Part shown: positions 44,444 to 53,305 of the stretch, piece after piece
How the letters are laid out: the number at the start of each line of letters is the position of its first letter
Position numbering within the stretch: the stretch's first letter is position 1
The notes under the pieces: generated by a model
The model's input: the letters and a program-made list of their open reading frames with translations, nothing else
The model's database searches: none
What the model was told of the DNA's origin: nothing
DNA from: Cohnella lupini
GTDB taxonomy: Bacteria > Bacillota > Bacilli > Paenibacillales > Paenibacillaceae
Length of the DNA stretch: 64,000 bases
Assembly: GCF_003386205.1 (NCBI RefSeq)
Contig: NZ_QRDY01000008.1
Location: forward strand, 62,001 to 126,000
Direction of reading: 5' to 3'
Position numbers and translations under genes: made by a program

Positions 44444-47239
44444 TTGACGGATGTTACGAACAGAAGAACGGCACATATCATTTCCCACTCCCACTGGGAT
44501 CGGGAATGGTACTTGCCTTACGAGAAGCATCATGTGCTGCTCATACAACTGATGGACACGTTAATGGATACGCTCGAGAAGGATACGGAATACCGCAGCT
44601 TCTATCTCGACGGTCAGACGATCATCATGGAAGATTACTTGCAAGTGCGACCCGATCAGAGAGAGCGACTGGAGAAATGGATTCGCGAAGGCCGCATACA
44701 CATCGGTCCTTGGTACATTCTCCAGGATGCGTTCCTGACGAGCAGCGAAGCTAACCTCCGCAACCTGCAGGTCGGCCATAAGGACGCTTCGCGTTACGGG
44801 ACGATCGCCAAAGTCGGCTACTTCCCCGACACCTTCGGCAATATCGGTCAAGCGCCGCAAATCCTGAAGCAGGCCGGCATCGACAACGCGGTATTCGGTC
44901 GGGGCGTAAAGCCGACCGGGTTCAATAATACCGTGGCCGATTCCGATTACGAATCGTCTTTCTCGGAATTGGTGTGGGAAGGAGCGGACGGGTCCCGCGT
45001 TCTCGGTATTCTCTTCGCCAACTGGTACAGCAACGGGAACGAAATCCCGGTAGACGAGAAGGAAGCGAAGGAATATTGGGACCGTAAGCTCGCGGATGCC
45101 GGGAAGTACGCATCGACGGGACAACTTCTGTTCATGAACGGATGCGATCATCAGCCGATCCAGACGGATTTATCCGAAGCGCTTCGCGTGGCGCGCAAGC
45201 TGTATCCGGACACGGATTTCGTCCATTCGAATTTTCCGGACTATCTAGCCTCCGTTAACGAATCTTTGAATAACGAGCTGTCCGTCGTCAAAGGCGAGCT
45301 TCGCAGCCAACGGACGGACGGATGGTCAACGCTCGTAAATACGGCCTCTGCCAGGGTTTATCTCAAGCAGATGAATCAGCGCGGCCAGACGCTGCTGGAG
45401 AAAGTGGCGGAGCCTTTGGCCGCCTTCGCGCACGGTCTTAACCGTGGCGCATCCTATCCGCATCATCTGTTGACGTATGCGTGGAAAACGCTCATGCAGA
45501 ACCACCCCCACGATAGCATTTGCGGCTGCAGCGTGGATGAAGTTCACCGCGAGATGGTGACCAGGTTCGATAAGAGCCGGCACGTAGCGGAGACGATCGT
45601 CGACGAGAGCAAGCGCTCGATAGCGGATGCGGTCGATACGGAAGTTTTTGCCCGGCTGGGTAAAGACGCGCTGCCATTCGTCGTTCTGAATACGACGGGC
45701 TGGGCTCGCAGCGGAACAGTGGAGGTTGTGCTGGACGTAGCGAGAGTATACTTCCGCGAGGGGGTAACCCCGAACGAGATGATCCGCAGAATGAAAGCGA
45801 TCGACGTCACCGGACGGTCGCTCGTGGATTCGGATGGAGGCAAAGTCGTCTACACGATGGAGGACTTAGGCTTGACGTTCGATTACGATCTGCCGGACGA
45901 TAAGTTCCGCCAGCCTTATTGGGCTCGCCGCGTGAAGCTCTCTTTCGAAGCCTCCGAGGTTCCGGCGCTGGGGCTTAAAGCTTACGGCTGGGTTCTCGGT
46001 GCAGGCAGTTCGGGAGTTGCGGGCGACGAAGCAGCCTCCGGCAAGCGGTCCTCGGCGAAATCGATGGTGACCGGTGCCCGCTCGCTTGCCAACGAGTATG
46101 TCGGTATCGGGATCGCGGAAGACGGAACGCTTGCGGTCACGGATTTGGTGAGCGGACGCACATACCGCGATCTGCTGATCTACGAGGACACCGGGGATAT
46201 CGGCAACGAATATATGTATAAGCAACCGGACGGCGAGCAGCCGCTAACGACCAAAGGTTTGACCGCGGAGATCAAAGTCATAGAGGATACCGCGTACCGC
46301 GCTTCGTTCGAGATCGTTCACCGCTGGGCCGTGCCGGCTTCCGCGGACGAGCTCTTCGAGCAAGAGAAGCAGGAAGCCGTGTATTATCCCGAGCGTAAGG
46401 CCGGCCGGTCGAAGGAAACCGTTCCGCTTACGATCAGGACTATCGTCAGCTTAGAGCGCTCCGGTCGCGGAGTCGGAATCCGCGCGTCGTTCGACAACCA
46501 AGCCAAGGACCATCGGGTCCGCGTCTTGTTCCCGACGGATTTGAAGACGTCCGTTCATCGCGCGGACGCGATCTTCGAGGTTGCGGTTCGCGACAACGAG
46601 CCGTCCGCCGAATGGGAGAATCCGAGCAACGCGCAGCATCAGCAGGCTTTTGCCGACGTTAGCGACGGCGAGCGCGGATTGACGATCGCCAACAAAGGGC
46701 TGAACGAATACGAAGTACTGCGGGACGGCCGCAATACGATTGCCGTTACCTTGCTTCGCGCAGTCGCCGAGCTTGGCGACTGGGGCGTATTCCCTACGCC
46801 GGAAGCGCAATGTCTGGGCGAGCAATCGGTCGAGCTCATGATCGTTCCCCATGAAGGGGACGGAGCCACTTCGGGCGCTTTCGCTTCCGCCTATCAATAC
46901 CAAACGCCGTGGACATCCGTTCAAACCGGCGTTCACGGGGGAGCTCTTGCACCGGTCCACGAATTCTTGTCGTGGCAGGGAGAAGGCGTCGCTTTCTCTT
47001 CGGCGAAAATCGGCGAGGATACGGGAGATCTGATGGTTCGATGGTTCAACATGCGTCCGGTCGAAGCGGAGCTTACCTTCCGGTCGGGTAAAGATGGCGA
47101 CACAGCGGCTGTCTATAAGAGCGACGTTCTGGAACGGGAAATCGAGAGCTTGAAACCTTCCGATGGCGGGAAAGCCACGATCAAGGCAAATCTTGGCCCG
47201 TGCGAAATCTACACCGTAGGCGTCATTGCAAGTAAGTAA
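44444..47239 (+). CDS. GH38 alpha-mannosidase
   Basis: About 931 residues, cytoplasmic. The zinc site motif H-S-H-W-D-R-E-W begins near residue 14, the nucleophile Asp is in F-P-D-T-F-G near 128, and N-G-C-D-H-Q near 232 holds a further ligand. The rest fits bacterial GH38 enzymes with C-terminal beta-domains. These are retaining exo-alpha-mannosidases that trim alpha-1,2/1,3/1,6-mannose. AAAGGAG (44428-44434) touches an ATG at 44435, too close to use; a TTG at 44444, nine bases away, is preferred. An unusual low-complexity stretch, A-G-S-S-G-V-A-G-D-E-A-A-S-G, lies near 525. Fourth glycan gene of this operon after the two permeases, GH125 and GH5-like. Confidence 0.93.
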   Translation: MTDVTNRRTAHIISHSHWDREWYLPYEKHHVLLIQLMDTLMDTLEKDTEYRSFYLDGQTIIMEDYLQVRPDQRERLEKWIREGRIHIGPWYILQDAFLTSSEANLRNLQVGHKDASRYGTIAKVGYFPDTFGNIGQAPQILKQAGIDNAVFGRGVKPTGFNNTVADSDYESSFSELVWEGADGSRVLGILFANWYSNGNEIPVDEKEAKEYWDRKLADAGKYASTGQLLFMNGCDHQPIQTDLSEALRVARKLYPDTDFVHSNFPDYLASVNESLNNELSVVKGELRSQRTDGWSTLVNTASARVYLKQMNQRGQTLLEKVAEPLAAFAHGLNRGASYPHHLLTYAWKTLMQNHPHDSICGCSVDEVHREMVTRFDKSRHVAETIVDESKRSIADAVDTEVFARLGKDALPFVVLNTTGWARSGTVEVVLDVARVYFREGVTPNEMIRRMKAIDVTGRSLVDSDGGKVVYTMEDLGLTFDYDLPDDKFRQPYWARRVKLSFEASEVPALGLKAYGWVLGAGSSGVAGDEAASGKRSSAKSMVTGARSLANEYVGIGIAEDGTLAVTDLVSGRTYRDLLIYEDTGDIGNEYMYKQPDGEQPLTTKGLTAEIKVIEDTAYRASFEIVHRWAVPASADELFEQEKQEAVYYPERKAGRSKETVPLTIRTIVSLERSGRGVGIRASFDNQAKDHRVRVLFPTDLKTSVHRADAIFEVAVRDNEPSAEWENPSNAQHQQAFADVSDGERGLTIANKGLNEYEVLRDGRNTIAVTLLRAVAELGDWGVFPTPEAQCLGEQSVELMIVPHEGDGATSGAFASAYQYQTPWTSVQTGVHGGALAPVHEFLSWQGEGVAFSSAKIGEDTGDLMVRWFNMRPVEAELTFRSGKDGDTAAVYKSDVLEREIESLKPSDGGKATIKANLGPCEIYTVGVIASK

Positions 47240-47345
47240 TTCCGAAATAGTTCCCGCAAGAGGCTATCTCGCAAGGTCAATGACCTAGTGGGGTGGCCTC
47301 TTCGCTTATTAGCACCCGCTGCCCCAACGGCCGCATTAACGGGAC

Positions 47346-47372
47346 GAGGTTCCGCTATTCGCGGTCTTTTTA
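47346..47372 (+). terminator. weak intrinsic terminator after GH38 gene
   Basis: CCGC (47352-47355) pairs with GCGG (47361-47364) and TCTTTTTATA follows. A second inverted pair, AGAGGC with GCCTCT at about 47270-47305, lies upstream without a T tract. Together they probably end the mannosidase operon. Confidence 0.5.
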
Positions 47373-47455
47373 TAATCGCTCCCGACGTCATCTTTTGAAA
47401 AATTGGATAATTTTCGGGGTTTAGGAGCAGAACAAGGAGGGAGGGGGTGTTCACG

Positions 47456-48937
47456 ATGAGCGGAATGCCGACGGGAGATCCGAATAGCGACGACTCGAAG
47501 ATGCAAGCGAAGGTGTCGGGCAATCTGGAGGAAAACAACCGGATTCTAAAGGAGATTTTTACCGATTGCGGCGACGTGATCTTTCACGATTTCCTAGTCG
47601 CGGGCGATCGACATGCGATTGCCCTATACGTCAAGTGCATGGTAAACGTAGAACTTCTTGACCGAAACGTACTCGGAACCCTTAAGCATTTGGAATCGGG
47701 AGATTTTGCTTCTCTGAACACTACCCGTACCCTGATACCCTTGTCAGATAGCCATGTAGTCCACACGATCGGAGAGGTCGTGCACGAGATCATGGATGCT
47801 AATCCGGTCATATTGATCGATTCGCTTGAAGGCGCGATCAGCTTGGGGATGACCCAATTCGATATGAGAGCCGTGGAAGAGCCCCAAGCCGAATCCGTCG
47901 TTCGCGGATCCCGCGATGGTTTTATCGAAGCGATGACCGTTAATTCGTCCCTGATTCGCAGAAGATTGAAGACGCCAGCTTTGAAATTCATTAACTTCTC
48001 GGTAGGCCGGTATTCCGAGACGAAGGTGAGGCTTAGCTACATTCAAGGCATAGCCAAACCGGAAGTGATCACCGAGGTATCGGACAAAATATCGCAAATA
48101 GACATCGACGGCATCGTGGAAAGCGGCGTTATCGAAGAATGGATCGAAGGCAACAACTATTCCCCGTTTCCCCAGATTCAATCCACGGAGCGTCCGGATG
48201 TGGCGGTCGCGGCTCTTATGGAAGGCCGTGTGCTCATCATGACGGACAATACGCCTATCGTCCTCATCGCTCCCACGACGTTCTGGTCATTGATGCAATC
48301 ATCCGAAGACTATTACCAGCGCTTCCTTATCGGAACGCTCATCCGGTGGCTTCGATACGTGTTTTTCGTCGTCGCGCTTCTTGCGCCTTCCGTCTATGTC
48401 GCCGTACTGACTTTCCATCATGAAATGGTACCGACGACCCTCTTGCTTCGCGTGGCGAAATCAAGGGAAGAAATCCCGTTTCCGGCGTGGATGGAGGCCT
48501 TCATCATGGAGGTCACTTTCGAAGCTTTACGCGAAGCGGGAGTACGACTGCCTAAGCAGATAGGATCCGCGGTAAGCATAGTGGGGGCCCTCGTTATAGG
48601 TCAGGCAGCCATACAAGCGGGTATCGTGTCTGCTCCGATGGTCATGATCGTAGCGATTACCGGGATTTCATCCTTCATGCTGCCGCAATATTCGATGAGC
48701 GTTTCTTTGAGGATACTCAGGTTTCCGATCATGTTCTTCTCTGCCATCGTCGGCTTATACGGAATCGTGTTTTGCGTACTCGTGATTATTAGCCATCTCT
48801 GCGTCCTTCGATCGTTCGGTGTTCCTTATTTGTCTCCATTGGCCCCATTAGATATGAAGGCATTGAGGGATACGCTAATTCGAGCCCCGCTCAAAAAAAT
48901 GAAGCGTCGCCCGACTTTCTACGCAAAAAAACCTTGA
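47456..48937 (+). CDS. spore germinant receptor subunit A (GerA/GerKA family)
   Basis: 493 residues. A hydrophilic N-terminal part (about 1-300) is followed by four or more membrane segments between 300 and 470. The conserved E-R-P-D-V-A-V-A-A-L-M-E-G-R-V near 243 and Q-S-S-E-D-Y-Y-Q-R-F near 281 are diagnostic of GerA-type subunits. It sits in the spore inner membrane as part of an A-B-C receptor that detects a nutrient germinant. An in-frame GTG at 47447 is inside the purine-rich GGAGGGAGGGGG site, so the ATG at 47456 is chosen. It leads the operon gerA-gerC-gerB; the order A-C-B is a known variant. The germinant cannot be deduced. Confidence 0.93.
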   Translation: MSGMPTGDPNSDDSKMQAKVSGNLEENNRILKEIFTDCGDVIFHDFLVAGDRHAIALYVKCMVNVELLDRNVLGTLKHLESGDFASLNTTRTLIPLSDSHVVHTIGEVVHEIMDANPVILIDSLEGAISLGMTQFDMRAVEEPQAESVVRGSRDGFIEAMTVNSSLIRRRLKTPALKFINFSVGRYSETKVRLSYIQGIAKPEVITEVSDKISQIDIDGIVESGVIEEWIEGNNYSPFPQIQSTERPDVAVAALMEGRVLIMTDNTPIVLIAPTTFWSLMQSSEDYYQRFLIGTLIRWLRYVFFVVALLAPSVYVAVLTFHHEMVPTTLLLRVAKSREEIPFPAWMEAFIMEVTFEALREAGVRLPKQIGSAVSIVGALVIGQAAIQAGIVSAPMVMIVAITGISSFMLPQYSMSVSLRILRFPIMFFSAIVGLYGIVFCVLVIISHLCVLRSFGVPYLSPLAPLDMKALRDTLIRAPLKKMKRRPTFYAKKP

Positions 48938-48943
48938 TCAGGA

Positions 48944-50128
48944 ATGGGGGACGCCCCGACGATAAGTCGTAAAAAGTTCAAATCAGTGCTTCGTTTGTCT
49001 CTCTTGCTCCTACTGCCGATGACGATATCGGGCTGCTGGGACCAAGACGAAGTAAATCACGTGGGATTCATCATAGCCGCCGGCATCGATAGTACTCAAG
49101 AAGATATGGTCCATTTGACCATTCAAGTTTTCATTCCCAATCCCACTTCGGGGGGACCGGACGAGGGAGGGGGCGAAGGAAGGTTATTTACATACATGTG
49201 TAGTGGGAAATCGATTCCCGATGCTTTGTCATCCCTGCAGAATAAATTACCGCGTACGTTGTCATGGGATCATACGAAGCTCTTCATATTCGGGGAGAAG
49301 CTTGCGACTCTAGGGCTGAAAGACGATTTAGATTTTCTGTTCCGGGACGTGGAGTCGAGGGAGCAAGCCAATTTTCTCATCTGCAAGGGCACGGCAGAGA
49401 AGCTTCTCAACTCTTTGGACGATCCCAATACGTACGATACTCTCATTCGAATAGGCGAGATGCCGTCCGTCAATGCGTATAACATGAACTATGTAGAGGA
49501 GTCTATCTCCGGAGAATCCGGCTCTTTCGTCTTGCCAATCGCCGACACGATGTCGCTTTCGTCGAGTAAAACGACCAGAACGGTGCTTACGGTCAAAGGA
49601 ACGGCCGTAATCAAGGATGCGAAGCTCATAGGAATAATCAATGATCAGAAGAACAAAGGGCTGCAGCTAGGGTTTCAATGGCTGCATCAGACGAGTTTAA
49701 GCCGAAATCTTACGATTACCCTGAAGCAGGATGGAGGTAAAATTACCGCCAAGCTCGTAAGAAGAAAGCTAAAGTTATTGCCCAGCATCCGAGATGGGGT
49801 TTGGAGGATAAAGATACGACTGAAGTTGGATGCAGATATCGTCCAGAATTCCTCCTCCATCGATTTATTAACTCCGGCGGACAGTCTGAGAGCCTTGGAA
49901 ACGAGATTTAACGATGAAATCGAAAAATACCTTTTGCAAACGCTAGATGAAGTTCAAACTAATATGAACGCGGACGTCATCGGTTTCGCCCGGACGTTTC
50001 ATAAAATTTATCCTCGACAATGGAAAAAAGTATCGGGAGATTGGGATTCCGTTTTTCAAAAGATCGAGGTAACGATGGATGTGAATTGCACGCTTCGCAA
50101 GCCGGGAATAGCCGACATTAAGATGTGA
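48944..50128 (+). CDS. spore germinant receptor subunit C (Ger(x)C lipoprotein)
   Basis: 394 residues. The lipobox M-T-I-S-G-C-W-D (Cys near residue 31) and the following D-Q-D-E-V-N are the classic Ger(x)C start. Family motifs P-R-T-L-S-W-D-H-T-K near 100 and G-T-A-E-K-L-L near 140 follow, with a C-terminal half ending in F-H-K-I-Y-P-R-Q-W. It is anchored on the outer face of the spore inner membrane and works with subunits A and B. The ribosome site is weak (CAGGA directly before ATG); translation may be coupled to the end of gerA six bases upstream. Confidence 0.93.
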   Translation: MGDAPTISRKKFKSVLRLSLLLLLPMTISGCWDQDEVNHVGFIIAAGIDSTQEDMVHLTIQVFIPNPTSGGPDEGGGEGRLFTYMCSGKSIPDALSSLQNKLPRTLSWDHTKLFIFGEKLATLGLKDDLDFLFRDVESREQANFLICKGTAEKLLNSLDDPNTYDTLIRIGEMPSVNAYNMNYVEESISGESGSFVLPIADTMSLSSSKTTRTVLTVKGTAVIKDAKLIGIINDQKNKGLQLGFQWLHQTSLSRNLTITLKQDGGKITAKLVRRKLKLLPSIRDGVWRIKIRLKLDADIVQNSSSIDLLTPADSLRALETRFNDEIEKYLLQTLDEVQTNMNADVIGFARTFHKIYPRQWKKVSGDWDSVFQKIEVTMDVNCTLRKPGIADIKM

Positions 50129-50161
50129 AAAAAACGCTCTCAAGGAAGAATAGAGGAAACC

Positions 50162-51277
50162 ATGGTAGACATGACATTAACGAGCCGGCAAATGTTCTGG
50201 ATGATGGTCAGCATGCAAGTCATCATGACGCTTCTTCTGACGACGACGCCGACATTTCAGATCGCCAAGCAGGATGCTTGGATTTCCACTCTGCTCGCTT
50301 CAGGTGTCGGAAGCGGAATCGCTTACGTATGCGCGAAGCTCAGCTTGATGTTTCCGGGCAGAACCCTCATCGAATTCAGTCGCGATCTATTCGGCAAATG
50401 GTTGGCGATTTTGATTGCCGTCATGTATTTGATGTTCTGGATATCCCTGTTCGGAATCATTCTTCAGCAGTTCAAAATGTTCATTATCGGGACGATACTG
50501 CCTCAGACCCCGCCGTACGTTATCGTTCTGCTCATGGTGACGGTCGTGCTGTATCTTACTCTACACGGTGTGGGAGCGATCGCGCGCTGTTGCGAGATTA
50601 TGGGGCCTCTCATCATAATCGGCGTGGTCAGCCCCGTATTCTTCGCTTTCAATCGAATCGACGCGGATCAATTGCTTCCGGTATTCGTTGATAGCGGGTT
50701 CATGGCCATCGTCAAAGGAGCGTTGCCCACAGCGACCTTCCTAGGCGATTGCATCATGATCATGGTACTCGTTTCTTTCGTGGGAAAGACACGCAAAGTT
50801 GTCCGGCACGCCGTGCTGGGAGTATTGATGTCCGGGCTTTTCACGGTAATGTCCGTATTCTCCTGTCTTCTCATCTTCGGACTTCACGTGACGAAGGGTT
50901 ATCCATATCCTTTATTGATCGTGGTCCGATCCATTTCCCTGAGCGGCGTAATCGAGAATATGGACGCCATTCTCATCTCCGTGTGGATCATGAGCGTTTT
51001 TACGAAACTGACTTTATATTTGTTCGTATCAAGCTACGGGACGTCGCAGTTGCTCGGAATCAAGGATTGGAGAAAAGTGGCTTGGCCAATCGCGTTTTTA
51101 GGGGTGGTCATGGCGCTGATCCCCTTGAACTACGTGGAGTCGTCGATCGTTTTTCCTATCAAAGTAGCTGTTCCGTTCTCTTTTCCGATTCTGATGATCG
51201 GATTGCCGTTAATGATGTTAATGATTGCTCTGATTAAACGAAAGATGAGCAAGAAGAACAAGCCCATTACTCGGTAG
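50162..51277 (+). CDS. spore germinant receptor subunit B (GerAB/permease type)
   Basis: 371 residues with ten hydrophobic segments, of the amino-acid-permease-like GerAB class (endospore germination permease). The start S-R-Q-M-F-W-M-M and the [15 protein letters not shown] near 75 are family landmarks, as is W-K-V-A-W-P-like D-W-R-K-V-A-W-P near 305. Subunit B is thought to hold the germinant-binding pocket. The ATG follows TAGAGGAAACC; an alternative ATG lies three codons later. The 3' end overlaps the convergent collagen-like gene by 11 bases. Confidence 0.92.
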   Translation: MVDMTLTSRQMFWMMVSMQVIMTLLLTTTPTFQIAKQDAWISTLLASGVGSGIAYVCAKLSLMFPGRTLIEFSRDLFGKWLAILIAVMYLMFWISLFGIILQQFKMFIIGTILPQTPPYVIVLLMVTVVLYLTLHGVGAIARCCEIMGPLIIIGVVSPVFFAFNRIDADQLLPVFVDSGFMAIVKGALPTATFLGDCIMIMVLVSFVGKTRKVVRHAVLGVLMSGLFTVMSVFSCLLIFGLHVTKGYPYPLLIVVRSISLSGVIENMDAILISVWIMSVFTKLTLYLFVSSYGTSQLLGIKDWRKVAWPIAFLGVVMALIPLNYVESSIVFPIKVAVPFSFPILMIGLPLMMLMIALIKRKMSKKNKPITR

Positions 51278-52169
51278 GTATGATCAGCGCATTGAAATTT
51301 ACGGTTTCAAGAATGATCGGAGTGCCGGTCATAATGATCCCCTCGTTAATGATGAGCGTCAAAGAGTCTTCCTTTATGACGTATAAGCTGCTTTCCTGAA
51401 GGATCCCGTTAATGAATAAGTTCGAGTAACCGTTAGAATCGATGCCAAGGAATTGATCCGTGGGATTCCCTTTATCATCGCTAAAGTCACTTGCCTGGAC
51501 AACAGTAGGCGATTCGATGTTCGATTCGGCAAAATAGAAATATCTTCGCGCGGTAGGGATAATGGAAACTGCGGATACCGTTCCTGGCGGGCCGGGAACA
51601 CCCTGAGGACCTGGAATGCCTTGCGCTCCCTGGGGTCCAACCGAGCCCGCAGGTCCAACCGGCCCCGCAGGGCCGACAGGACCTTGAGCTCCAGCTTGCC
51701 CTTCTGGCCCTTGTGATCCTATCTGCCCTGGAGGACCCACCGGACCTGGAGGACCCACCGGACCTGGAGGACCCACTGGCCCTGGAGGACCCACCGGACC
51801 GGGAAGCCCGTTGGAACCTTGAAGCCCGCGAGGACCTTGTATTCCCGCGGGCCCTGAAGCTCTCGGTGCTCCTCTTTTCCTAATAGGTCCTTTAGAACAC
51901 GCAGATCCAACGCCGAATTGTGCACCGACAACCCCTAACTCCTCTTGCTCCCCTCGTTCTTCATAATAAACGGGAAAGCAGCGCAACCCCCGCTGTCCCG
52001 GATTTCCCGCAAACAAAATAAGATTGCGAGTTGCTTTCGTCTTTCTATAGCTCTTTTTCACGCCTATTTTATGGGAAGCGCGCGGTTCTGTTTTTAAGCA
52101 AGGCGCAGCTCTTCCTCTTCGTTTCGTCGTTTTCCCGGCGCTCTTCCGGCGAACAGAGCGGCATGCCAA
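51267..52169 (-). CDS. collagen-like protein with C-terminal DUF4183 domain, probable spore-surface protein
   Basis: About 300 residues. A basic, Cys-containing N-terminal part (1-95) is followed by about 100 residues of Gly-X-Y repeats (G-P-V-G-P-P and G-P-A-G-P-V types), then a C-terminal DUF4183 domain with Y-F-Y-F-A-E near 211 and L-F-I-N-G-I-L-Q near 255. Collagen-stalk proteins with such a head are common in exosporium or spore appendages of Bacilli. An ATG at 52184 is in frame, but GGAGGTGATC, a perfect anti-16S match, begins inside it; the TTG at 52169 (plus-strand numbering, eight bases from GGAGG) is therefore the likely start. It lies between the germination operon and a second DUF4183 gene, which supports a spore role. 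Confidence 0.8.
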   Translation of the reverse strand: MACRSVRRKSAGKTTKRRGRAAPCLKTEPRASHKIGVKKSYRKTKATRNLILFAGNPGQRGLRCFPVYYEERGEQEELGVVGAQFGVGSACSKGPIRKRGAPRASGPAGIQGPRGLQGSNGLPGPVGPPGPVGPPGPVGPPGPVGPPGQIGSQGPEGQAGAQGPVGPAGPVGPAGSVGPQGAQGIPGPQGVPGPPGTVSAVSIIPTARRYFYFAESNIESPTVVQASDFSDDKGNPTDQFLGIDSNGYSNLFINGILQESSLYVIKEDSLTLIINEGIIMTGTPIILETVNFNALIIPTE

Positions 52170-52346
52170 GACGATCACCTCCATACCCTATGTGCTATTT
52201 GTATGTCGTAGAAAGGGCATCCGACTGGACATTATCCCGATTTTGACAATGAGGGACAAGTAGCCGCTTCCCTCTTCGGTTTCTTGCATTAAATATGGAG
52301 GAGACCAAGCCATTATTTGGTCGTTATATAGAAAGGAGGAACGCAA

Positions 52347-52757
52347 ATGCCCGTTATTAAACCCGTTTACACTGCAGTATCCACGGCTCCCGTCGCGAGC
52401 GGCGGCGTTATCGCCACCGCCGTCAACCCTGTCGTTACTCGCTACTTCGCCGTCATTACGGCGGGGATGATCACTACGGACACAACCATTCCCGCGGCGA
52501 GCTTCGTTGACGATGCGGATGGTCCGGTAGTTGCTCTCCCGGATCTAACGGCGGATGGTTATTTCAACGTCTATATTAACGGCGTGCTCCAGCAAGGAGC
52601 TCTATCTACGCTTACGACTGCTAGCTTAGTATTAGACGCAATCGATATCGGCGTCGGAGTTCCGATATTGCTTGAAGTGGCTAGCTTCTCCAACACTACT
52701 TCCTCGCTTACGACTCCCCAAACCATCTCGGCGCCGACGATCACGATCATCACTTGA
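52347..52757 (+). CDS. DUF4183-domain protein, probable spore-surface protein
   Basis: 136 residues. The domain runs from about 33 to 120, with T-R-Y-F-A-V near 31 and G-Y-F-N-V-Y-I-N-G-V-L-Q near 69-80, matching the head domain of the divergent collagen-like gene. Here there are no Gly-X-Y repeats and no signal peptide. The sequence is rich in Thr, Val and Ala. The ATG follows a strong AAAGGAGG. Small DUF4183 proteins are known mostly from spore-forming Bacilli and are probably assembled on the spore; that is inferred. Confidence 0.75.
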   Translation: MPVIKPVYTAVSTAPVASGGVIATAVNPVVTRYFAVITAGMITTDTTIPAASFVDDADGPVVALPDLTADGYFNVYINGVLQQGALSTLTTASLVLDAIDIGVGVPILLEVASFSNTTSSLTTPQTISAPTITIIT

Positions 52758-52772
52758 TATGTATTCGTACCA

Positions 52773-52804
52773 AGAAGCCCATGCTCGAGCGCATGGGCTT
52801 TTCC
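52773..52804 (+). terminator. intrinsic terminator after DUF4183 gene
   Basis: AAGCCCATGC (52775-52784) pairs with GCATGGGCTT (52791-52800) across TCGAGC, followed by TTCC. Confidence 0.75.
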
Positions 52805-52918
52805 TAATGAAAAGAGGGAAGAACCCCGGGAGCATCGTTAAACGAGGAAGGAGTTAATATAGAGAAAAGGGCTAAAACGAAGTCGGATTAAATATTGTTA
52901 ATGCACATAAATCATTAA

Positions 52919-53170
52919 TTGCTATTGTCAAAAGGGCAAGATGGGATTATACTTTCAAATATCCATCTGAAAGCGATAACAATAGTGTTTTCTGGTACCG
53001 ATTCCATAACCATCAGTATTGAGTTTTCAAGAGGGAGTCCGCTTCCGACAAACACTATTCATGTTTCAACTTCTACGAACTCGGGGAAAACAAACGTATG
53101 CGATTTTAAATATGGTACCGATTCCATAGCGTTAAATACACTCGAGATAATGAACAAGGCTCTACTTTAA
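52919..53170 (+). CDS. doubtful short open frame
   Basis: An 83-codon frame opens at a TTG with no ribosome site. The 52805-53305 region is otherwise without a gene. It has lower GC than its neighbours and contains two copies of GGTACCGATTCCATA, near 52995 and 53115, so the encoded peptide repeats G-T-D-S-I. No family is recognised. It could be a remnant of a surface-protein gene or chance. Confidence 0.2.
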   Translation: MLLSKGQDGIILSNIHLKAITIVFSGTDSITISIEFSRGSPLPTNTIHVSTSTNSGKTNVCDFKYGTDSIALNTLEIMNKALL

Positions 53171-53305
53171 TCATCTTCAAAGGTGGTGGTGAACGTCAAA
53201 AACAAAAAGCAGTTTCTTCAAGCGGATGACTTAATGAATGCATTAATGTAGCGAGTTTGGCAAAGTATTGTATTCTAAACAATCATTATCGGGGGGAATA
53301 AAAGC

